Origin: SHZI01 sp031395645
GTDB taxonomy: Bacteria > Pseudomonadota > Gammaproteobacteria > Steroidobacterales > GCA-2729495
Assembly (NCBI GenBank): GCA_031395645.1
Contig: JANNJM010000087.1
Span: 124,001 to 188,000 of the forward strand
Length of the DNA: 64,000 nucleotides
Direction of reading: 5' to 3'
Part shown: one piece after another, positions 58,524 to 64,000 of the stretch
How the letters are laid out: every line of letters begins with the position of its first letter
Numbering within the stretch: position 1 is the stretch's first letter
Notes under the pieces: generated by a model
Database searches by the model: none
The model's input: only the letters and a program-made list of their open reading frames with translations
Told to the model about the DNA's origin: nothing
Program-made: the position numbers and the translations under genes

Positions 58524-60371
58524 GAGGCGGCGCCCCAGCAGCAGGCCGAGCGCGAGCAGCATCAGCGGGTGGAACGCGCCACCGCCGCCGCCACCACCAG
58601 CGACCACTCCAAGCGTCACTTCGCTCGTATCCGTACGACCGAGATCGTCAGTGACAGCCAGTCGCACTCTGACCTGCCCCGAGACGGGCATTGCCACCGT
58701 CGCGTTCGGAACGTTGGTGGCCCCGACGAAGGCCGGGTTACCGCTCACGCCGGTCCAGGCATAGCTCGCGACAGTCCGGTTCCGGGCCGCACCGCTGGTA
58801 CCGCCGTTCAGAGTCACGTTCTGGCCAGCCGCCGCGCCGGCAGGAGCGACGATCCGCGCCATTGGGCGGAGGGCTTCGGCGACCGCTCCGGGTGCGTCGG
58901 CGATGCCGGCGCCGCAGGTGCTGGTGGTGCAGTTGCATTGGCCGTTGTTCAAATCGACGGCCGGGCATGTGGGTATGCCGGCGTCCGGCGCGGGAAAAGG
59001 CCGCGCGCTGGTCTTGATGCGGGTAATCAACTCGGCCGTGGTCAGTTCGTCATTCACACCGTACATGAGCCCGGCGACGGCTGAGACGATCGGCGCTGAG
59101 AAACTGGTTCCGATGCTGTAGTTGACCTCATCGGTGTAAGTAGAGGATACCGGCACGGTGAGGCCGGTGTTGGTCGCGGCGATCAGCGAATAGCTGCACA
59201 GGAATGTCGTATTCACGTCGGGGCAATTGCCTGCGGGCGCTGAAATCCCGACCTCTGGTCCGACATTGCCAAAGCCGGATTTCGTGCCGACGTGGCGCAG
59301 ACCGCCGACCGCCAGCGCACCGGGGCAGTTTGCCGGGCTATCCACCGGGCCGTTGTCATTGCCGGCAGATATCACCACCACGACGCCGGCGGCCGTCAGC
59401 TCCGTGAGCACGTTGCGGTAGGCCGAGCCGCAGCTACCGACGCCTCCCAGGCTCATGTTAAGGACTGTGGCGGGGGCGGGGTTCATTGGCACGCCAGCAA
59501 CCGGCAAGCCCGCCGCCCAACGCATCCCGGCGACGATATCGGAATCGAACCCACCGCACTTGCCCAGCACGCGCACGGGCAGCACGCTCCCGCTCCAGGT
59601 GCTGCCGGCAACGCCGACGTCATTGTTCGTAGTCGCGGCGATCATGGCTGCTACGCGAGTGCCGTGCCAGGAACTCGGCTCCGGATCGACCTGGCGGCAG
59701 CCGGCAAGAGCACCACTGTCGAGGTCCGCAGAGGACAGCCAGTCACCGGGGTCCGAAGCATCAGCGTCCCAGTCGTTCCCATCGTTGGCGGCAACAAACG
59801 AGGTGCCGGATTCTCCCGACACGAAGTCATAGCCTGCCAGAACGCGCCCGGTCAGGTCCGGGTGCTCGAACCGGATGCCCGAATCCAGGACGGCGATCAC
59901 CGTATCGGCGGCGCCGGTCGTTGTGTCCCACGCTGCTTCGAAATGGGTTGCGGCAGTCTCGACGCCCTGCTGGTACCACTGACTGATGTAGAGCGGGTCG
60001 CTGGGCAGTGCGCGTGCGTAGCGACGCTGGTCAACTTCAGCAAATTCGATGTCGGGGTCGGCGCGGAGCGCGGCGAGTGTGGCGTCGAGGGTGTCACCCG
60101 CGAGTGGCGCGCGGAGGGCAATCCCGACCATCCCGCTGCCCAGGTCCCGCGCGCCGCTCAGGGGCAGGCCAGTGCGCTCGACCAGGCGACGGGCGCGGCC
60201 GGGGCCACTCTGGCTGGCTGACTGGGCGGTTTTCTGGTTGGTTGCCTGCGCCTCTGCACCGGCGGCTGGTCGGAGCTTGATGATCAGACGCGTGGTGCCA
60301 GCCGGTTCTGCCAATGCCTGCGCGAAGAACAGCATGCCAGCCGCGGCCAGCGCTACAGACCTGATTCCCAT
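58512..60371 (-). CDS. Subtilisin-like serine protease with GlyGly-CTERM tail
   Basis: A 619-residue S8 protease with a signal peptide ending AQALA. A propeptide-like region carries RARRLVERTGL. Catalytic residues are clear: Asp in VIAVLDSGIRFEHPDL, His in SSWHGTRVAAMIAA, Asn in VISAGNDNGP and Ser in IGTSFSAPIVSAVAGLM. A C-terminal PKD/Ig-like domain (RTVASYAWTGVSGNPAF) precedes the GlyGly-CTERM tail: a run of glycines, a span and a basic end (GGGGGAFHPLMLLALGLLLGRRLFYR). It is probably released to the cell surface by rhombosortase-like processing. The start at 60371 gives the proper signal peptide. Confidence 0.92.
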   Translation of the reverse strand: MGIRSVALAAAGMLFFAQALAEPAGTTRLIIKLRPAAGAEAQATNQKTAQSASQSGPGRARRLVERTGLPLSGARDLGSGMVGIALRAPLAGDTLDATLAALRADPDIEFAEVDQRRYARALPSDPLYISQWYQQGVETAATHFEAAWDTTTGAADTVIAVLDSGIRFEHPDLTGRVLAGYDFVSGESGTSFVAANDGNDWDADASDPGDWLSSADLDSGALAGCRQVDPEPSSWHGTRVAAMIAATTNNDVGVAGSTWSGSVLPVRVLGKCGGFDSDIVAGMRWAAGLPVAGVPMNPAPATVLNMSLGGVGSCGSAYRNVLTELTAAGVVVVISAGNDNGPVDSPANCPGALAVGGLRHVGTKSGFGNVGPEVGISAPAGNCPDVNTTFLCSYSLIAATNTGLTVPVSSTYTDEVNYSIGTSFSAPIVSAVAGLMYGVNDELTTAELITRIKTSARPFPAPDAGIPTCPAVDLNNGQCNCTTSTCGAGIADAPGAVAEALRPMARIVAPAGAAAGQNVTLNGGTSGAARNRTVASYAWTGVSGNPAFVGATNVPNATVAMPVSGQVRVRLAVTDDLGRTDTSEVTLGVVAGGGGGGGAFHPLMLLALGLLLGRRLFYR

Positions 60372-60569
60372 AACTTCGCCCCGGTCGCTACCCGAGCGAC
60401 GCACCCTGCCCGAAGTATGCGCTAGTGGCCTTGTTCTCCGCAGGTGACGCCCCTCACGTTTCCAGCAGTCAGGTCCACGTCTAAGGAGTTTCCGCAGTGT
60501 GGCAGGCAGCGCGGGCGCAGACTGTTAGGATTGTCCCGGAACGCTCAGCACTACTCAGGAGTCGATGCC

Positions 60570-60875
60570 ATGGCCAGAAAATCTCCCAGTGACAAGTTAC
60601 TTCACGACCTGCAGACCGTCATGGAGGATGCGGAAGCCCTGCTGCAGGCCACTGCAGCCCAGACCGGCGACCGCGTCGACGGCATCCGGGCGCGAGCCCG
60701 TGAGTCGCTGCAGCAGGCCCGGTCCCGCCTCAAGGAGGCCGAGGGGGAGGCCGTGGAGCACGTGCGTGAAGCGGCGGCGACCGCCGACGAATACGTGCGC
60801 GAGAATCCCTGGCAGGTCGTGGGCGTGGCGGCCGGCGTCGGTATTCTCCTGGGCCTTTTGATCAGCCGCCGGTGA
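60570..60875 (+). CDS. DUF883/YqjD-ElaB-like ribosome-binding membrane protein
   Basis: A 101-residue protein with an AGGAG ribosome-binding site. An amphipathic N-terminal helix (KLLHDLQTVMEDAEALLQATAA), a middle helix (RVDGIRARARESLQQARSRLKEAEG) and a C-terminal ENPWQVVGVAAGVGILLGLLISRR span match the YqjD/ElaB family. Such proteins anchor inactive ribosomes at the membrane in stationary phase. It is the first gene of a three-gene operon; the next start overlaps as GTGA. Confidence 0.9.
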   Translation: MARKSPSDKLLHDLQTVMEDAEALLQATAAQTGDRVDGIRARARESLQQARSRLKEAEGEAVEHVREAAATADEYVRENPWQVVGVAAGVGILLGLLISRR

Positions 60876-61279
60876 ACGCCGGCGACTATGACGAGCCACG
60901 CGGGCCTGTGCGCCAGCTGATCGCGTCGGTCAGCGGGCTGCTGGCCACGGCACTCGACATCGGACGAACCCGCCTGGAATTGCTCACGGTTGAGCTCCGC
61001 GAAGAAGTGCACCGCACCGCCGAACTGCTGGTGCTGGGTCTGGCGGCAGTGCTGGCTGCGGCCGCGGGGGTACTGTTCGCCGGACTGGCCATCATCTTTG
61101 CTTTTTGGGATACGCACCGGATTCTCGCCGCCGTGCTGGTGACCCTGGGATTCTTCGCGGTGGCGGCAATAACCGCACTGTTACTTCGCTCGCGGCTGCG
61201 ATCACGGCCCCGGTTTCTGCAGGCGACGCTCGCGGAGCTGGGGCGTGACGAAGGCCAGCTGCGTGGACGGTACCGTTGA
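60872..61279 (+). CDS. YqjE-like (phage-holin-family) membrane protein
   Basis: A 135-residue protein with two hydrophobic helices (LGLAAVLAAAAGVLFAGLAIIF and ILAAVLVTLGFFAVAAITALLL) after an amphipathic N-terminus. This is the layout of YqjE; the holin name is historical. It lies between YqjD- and YqjK-like genes, overlapping both (GTGA and TTGA). Together they are conserved in Proteobacteria as an envelope operon. Exact function is unknown. Confidence 0.86.
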   Translation: MNAGDYDEPRGPVRQLIASVSGLLATALDIGRTRLELLTVELREEVHRTAELLVLGLAAVLAAAAGVLFAGLAIIFAFWDTHRILAAVLVTLGFFAVAAITALLLRSRLRSRPRFLQATLAELGRDEGQLRGRYR

Positions 61280-61551
61280 GTCAGGATTCAGCCAGGCTGC
61301 GCGCTCGCCGCGAGGCGCTGCTCCGGCGCAGTGAGCGTCAGCGGCTGGACTGGGACGAACACCTGCAGCAGATCGAGGCGACACTCCAGCGCGTTGATCG
61401 CGGCCTCAGTCTCGTGCGCCGGGTCGCTACGCCCCCGGTGCTGCTCGCTGGCAGCTTGCTGGCGACGCTCCTGCTCGGCCGCCGGCGTTCACAGCGCGCG
61501 CTCGTTGCCGGGTTGGGTCTGGTCGCTCAACTGGTCAGACGATCCCGGTAA
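61276..61551 (+). CDS. YqjK-like small protein
   Basis: A 91-residue basic protein with a TTG start that overlaps the previous stop. The N-terminal half is an arginine-rich helix (LRARREALLRRSERQRLDW). One hydrophobic segment, PPVLLAGSLLATLLLGRRRS, follows. Position as third gene after YqjD- and YqjE-like genes identifies it as the YqjK position. Its 3' end overlaps the convergent MFS gene by 25 bases. Confidence 0.78.
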   Translation: MSQDSARLRARREALLRRSERQRLDWDEHLQQIEATLQRVDRGLSLVRRVATPPVLLAGSLLATLLLGRRRSQRALVAGLGLVAQLVRRSR

Positions 61552-62741
61552 CGGAGCGCGGGGAACCAGCGCATCCACAGCCCGCAGACCATCAGAGTAC
61601 CGACACCACCGAGGACGACGGCGGGGACTGTACCGATCAGCGCTGCCGCGGCGCCAGATTCGAACTCACCCAGTTCGTTCGAGGCGCCGATAAACACTGA
61701 GTTCACCGCAGCCACGCGCCCCCGCATGGCGTCTGGCGTGTCGAACTGCACGAGCGTGGAACGGACGTAGACACTGATCATGTCCGCCGCGCCCAGCACG
61801 AACAGGCACAGGCATGACAGCAGCACGTTGGTGGACAGTCCGAAGCCGATGGTCGCGACACCGAACAGTGCCACTCCCTGAAACATCCGCAGCCCGCTGC
61901 GTGATTGCAACGGACGCTGCGCCAGCCAGAGCGCCACAAACAGGGCTCCAACCGCGGGCATGCTCCGCAATAGGCCAAGCCCGCCCGGCCCGACCTCGAG
62001 GATGTCGCGGGCGTAAATCGGGAGCAGGGCGGTTGCGCCCCCGAGCAGGACCGCAAACAGGTCGAGCGAAATCGCTCCGAAGATTGCGGGACGCGACCAG
62101 ATAAAGCGAATACCAGCCACGAGCGTTTCCCAGGTGGCAGCGCCCGGTGCGGCCTGCGGTCGGCTGTGCATCAGGCTGAACAGGATGCAGCACGCCAGGA
62201 AGCAGAGTGCAGTCGCGCCGAATGCCACGGGCGCGCCGAAGTAGTAGAGCAGTCCGCCCAACGCCGGGCCAGCGATCGTTGCGGTTTGCCACACGGTGGA
62301 GTTCCACGCGATGGCGTTGCCCAGTTGTACCGGCGGCACGAGGTTTGGCACCAGCGCCTGGCCAGCCGGATTCGCAAAGGCGCGACCCACCCCGAAGATC
62401 AACAGCAGCCCATAGATGAGCCAGACCTCGCGGGAACCGGACAGGGCGATGATGAGGAGACCGCAGGCGGTCCCCAGGGTCACCAGGTAACAGGCAACCA
62501 GAATGCGTCGCCGGTCGTAACGGTCCGCCGTGTGCCCCGTGACCAGTGCAAGGGCCACGGCGGGCAGGAACGACGCCAGACCGACGAGACCCAGAGCGAA
62601 AGGATCCCGCGTCAGGTCATAGACCAGCCAGCCAATGGCCACGTTCTGCATCTGGATTGCCAGCGCAGACAGGAACCGCGCGACGAGATACAGGCTGAAA
62701 TCGCGGCTGCGAAAGACCGCTGTCGCGGGCAGCACGCTCAC
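61527..62741 (-). CDS. MFS transporter, EntS/DUF894-like
   Basis: A 404-residue transporter with twelve helices. An N-terminal FRSRDFSLYLVARFLSALAIQMQNVAIGWLVYDLT and the GHTADRYDRRRILVACY loop place it in the EntS/DUF894 (major facilitator, enterobactin-exporter-like) branch. These usually export siderophores or other small molecules. It starts with GTG, overlapping the upstream epimerase gene as GTGA, and is convergent with the YqjK gene. Confidence 0.87.
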   Translation of the reverse strand: MSVLPATAVFRSRDFSLYLVARFLSALAIQMQNVAIGWLVYDLTRDPFALGLVGLASFLPAVALALVTGHTADRYDRRRILVACYLVTLGTACGLLIIALSGSREVWLIYGLLLIFGVGRAFANPAGQALVPNLVPPVQLGNAIAWNSTVWQTATIAGPALGGLLYYFGAPVAFGATALCFLACCILFSLMHSRPQAAPGAATWETLVAGIRFIWSRPAIFGAISLDLFAVLLGGATALLPIYARDILEVGPGGLGLLRSMPAVGALFVALWLAQRPLQSRSGLRMFQGVALFGVATIGFGLSTNVLLSCLCLFVLGAADMISVYVRSTLVQFDTPDAMRGRVAAVNSVFIGASNELGEFESGAAAALIGTVPAVVLGGVGTLMVCGLWMRWFPALRYRDRLTS

Positions 62742-63604
62742 CGTGCGAGGAGGTCGTCTCCCTCCCGTGCGCCGAGGGGATCCGCGAAAGTGAAGCCCGT
62801 ACCCTTGATACGCGCGTTAGAGACGGCCTTTGGGCCCTTGACCACTCCGAGCCAGGTCACAGGTTCCAGGCCTTCGCGCTTTGCGACCCTGGCGAAGAAG
62901 TCTTCCTTGTTTTCGGGAATGTCGTTGAACAGGTTGAAGAGGCCCGACAACTGCTTTTCTATTGCGAAGGCGATGGCCCTGACGACGTCATCCCGGTGGA
63001 CCAGCATGGCGTCTGACTTGCCATCAAACGGAATCTGTTTGCCGGCAATGTGGCGCAATTCGTTACGGTGCTCCCTTCCCGGACCGTAGATGGTCCCAGT
63101 CCGAAAATTGACCACGCGTCGCGCGTCGGTGCCCAGCGCCGCGAGCTTTTGCTCGGTTTCAATGAAAACCTGCGCAGCCGGCGAGGCGGCATTCGGTGGC
63201 GTGGTTTCAACCACCGGCGATACGCCGTGGGCGTCGCCGTAAGCGTTCATCGAGCTGCAGAAGATGATCTGCCGGAGCCTGGGCGCCGACTCCAGGGCGC
63301 CGATCAGGCCCTCGGCAGTGCCGACGTAGGAATCCCGGTACGCGACCGGGTCCATGTAGGGTTTGCCATCCTTTAAGCCCAGGCCGCCGGCCATCGTCAG
63401 GACGACGGCATCGACGCCGTCGATGAGTTTTTTCATTCCGGCGACGTCGCTACCCCTGGTGACCACGACCTCGTTCGCAATGGCCGCCAAATCCGTGGCC
63501 CGGTCTGCGCGTGTCGTCGTGACCCGGACTTCGTGGCCCTGGCTGCGGAAATGCCGGGCGGCAGCCATGCCGGTGTAGGCGGCGCCGACGATTGCGATCT
63601 TCAT
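62738..63604 (-). CDS. NAD-dependent epimerase/dehydratase-family protein
   Basis: A 288-residue extended/atypical SDR. Rossmann motif is IAIVGAAYTGMAAARHFRSQG with the NAD-type acidic turn after the second strand replaced by TTTRADRA. IIFCSSMNAYGDAHG contains the Ser-Tyr-type active region, and the FRTGTIYGPGREHR block matches epimerase/YeeZ-type proteins. The true substrate is unknown. It overlaps the MFS gene by four bases, so it is co-transcribed with it. Confidence 0.85.
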   Translation of the reverse strand: MKIAIVGAAYTGMAAARHFRSQGHEVRVTTTRADRATDLAAIANEVVVTRGSDVAGMKKLIDGVDAVVLTMAGGLGLKDGKPYMDPVAYRDSYVGTAEGLIGALESAPRLRQIIFCSSMNAYGDAHGVSPVVETTPPNAASPAAQVFIETEQKLAALGTDARRVVNFRTGTIYGPGREHRNELRHIAGKQIPFDGKSDAMLVHRDDVVRAIAFAIEKQLSGLFNLFNDIPENKEDFFARVAKREGLEPVTWLGVVKGPKAVSNARIKGTGFTFADPLGAREGDDLLAR

Positions 63605-63670
63605 GGGGCTTTTAGTCCTTCAACCGGTGTAAAAGGTCAGTTTAGCAGTGGACGGCAGACGCAACACCGT

Positions 63671-64000
63671 ATGGTGCGCGAGACTACCAGCTGGAACATC
63701 GTTGGGCGGGTGCAGACAGGCTTGGGCCAGGCTGCCGGATTTACCTCGCTGCCGTGGGCGCATCGGCAATTCGTCCGGGTGCTGGGTATTGATGCCTATC
63801 CAGGCACCCTCAATTTGCTCCTGGACCCCCAGAGCCGTGCCGACTGGCAGGCACTGACAGTCCAACCCGGCCTCCGAATCGAGCCACAGCGAGCCAGCGA
63901 GTGCGGAGCACGCTGCTATCCAGTGCTCGCTACGGTGCCGGGGCGAGGCCCGATTACGGCTGCAGTTCTGGTGCCCGAAGTTCCCGACTACCCCCCACAC
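63671..64000 (+). CDS. DUF120 archaeal-type CTP-dependent riboflavin kinase (partial, runs off the window)
   Basis: The plus strand is open from an ATG at 63671 to the window edge (110 codons). The sequence matches the archaeal riboflavin kinase RibK (DUF120): GRVQTGLGQAAGFTSLPW is the glycine loop that binds CTP, LGIDAYPGTLNLLLD is the family's most conserved block, and AAVLVPEVPDYPPH is the start of its C-terminal strand region. RibK makes FMN from riboflavin using CTP, unlike the bacterial FAD synthetase/riboflavin kinase RibF. Stop codon and the last third are outside the window. A minus-strand frame here has no recognisable protein. Confidence 0.85.
   Translation, partial: MVRETTSWNIVGRVQTGLGQAAGFTSLPWAHRQFVRVLGIDAYPGTLNLLLDPQSRADWQALTVQPGLRIEPQRASECGARCYPVLATVPGRGPITAAVLVPEVPDYPPH

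Noticed and set aside
60872..61279. Phage holin name suggests prophage
   Set aside because: The gene lies in a YqjD/YqjE/YqjK-type operon conserved in Proteobacteria; no other phage genes are nearby.
63620..64000. Minus-strand frame at the right edge
   Set aside because: The plus strand over the same bases encodes clear RibK/DUF120 motifs, which explain the region better.

Overview
The window looks like a chromosomal segment of a GC-rich, Gram-negative gammaproteobacterium. It carries outer-membrane beta-barrels, a TonB-dependent receptor, GluQ, DarP and a YqjD/YqjE/YqjK-type trio. It also has exosortase-A-associated hydrolases, PEP-CTERM and GlyGly-type C-terminal sorting signals, and REP palindromes with the GTAG head known from pseudomonads and xanthomonads. 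The Steroidobacterales/Nevskiales/Woeseiales part of the class is a plausible home, but that is inference. Genes are packed tightly. Many starts and stops overlap by 1 to 4 bases, several convergent pairs share their stop region, and no stretch of more than 300 bases lacks a gene. No tRNA, rRNA, CRISPR array, transposase or prophage was seen.

Layout. 1-131 is the end of an EF-G gene. 165-6798 (minus) is a run of five genes: UbiD-family decarboxylase, a nitrilase-fold protein lacking its catalytic cysteine, an MFS transporter, an exported chelatase-like protein and a luciferase-fold oxidoreductase. 6911-12243 is a small island with a JmjC/cupin protein, an acyl carrier protein, the two exosortase-A-associated hydrolases, a DegT-type aminotransferase and a FemAB/BioF2-like acetyltransferase. 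No exosortase is present in the window.

12358-30083 is the most striking part: nine same-strand genes, mostly touching or overlapping. In order they encode a CHASE2 adenylate cyclase, a TPR plus outer-membrane barrel protein, a FecR-domain protein, and a cytoplasmic FAD oxidoreductase fused to two cyclic-nucleotide-binding domains and four [4Fe-4S] motifs. Then come a four-helix di-heme cytochrome b, an FHA-domain protein fused through one membrane span to a periplasmic ten-heme cytochrome c, a tandem GlcG/HbpS lipoprotein, an outer-membrane porin and a ten-heme cytochrome with a C-terminal LVIVD beta-propeller. Read together, they suggest an electron path from NAD(P)H across both membranes, or the reverse. 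The cAMP and phosphopeptide-binding inputs appear to be built into the electron carriers themselves. The signal peptide of the last cytochrome is partly encoded by a REP palindrome.

30243-64000 is mixed accessory and housekeeping content. It holds a gene with a probable homopolymer frameshift, a GST, two PEP-CTERM proteins, a gamma-glutamyltranspeptidase lipoprotein with an apparent CTG start followed by an MFS transporter, a GyrI-like protein, a subtilase-like dockerin protein, DarP and a TonB receptor. It continues with an Ig-repeat CTERM protein, an OMP with a clear sigma-70 promoter, a YadGH-type ABC exporter, a SET-domain protein, an Ig-repeat lipoprotein, an epoxide-hydrolase-like protein, a VCBS protein, an NmrA protein and a five-heme cytochrome c coupled to an exported SDR. 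The last part has an isochorismatase, GluQ, an ABC exporter, a GlyGly-CTERM subtilase, the YqjD/E/K-like operon, an EntS-like MFS, an NAD-dependent epimerase and, at the right edge, the start of an archaeal-type (DUF120) CTP-dependent riboflavin kinase gene.
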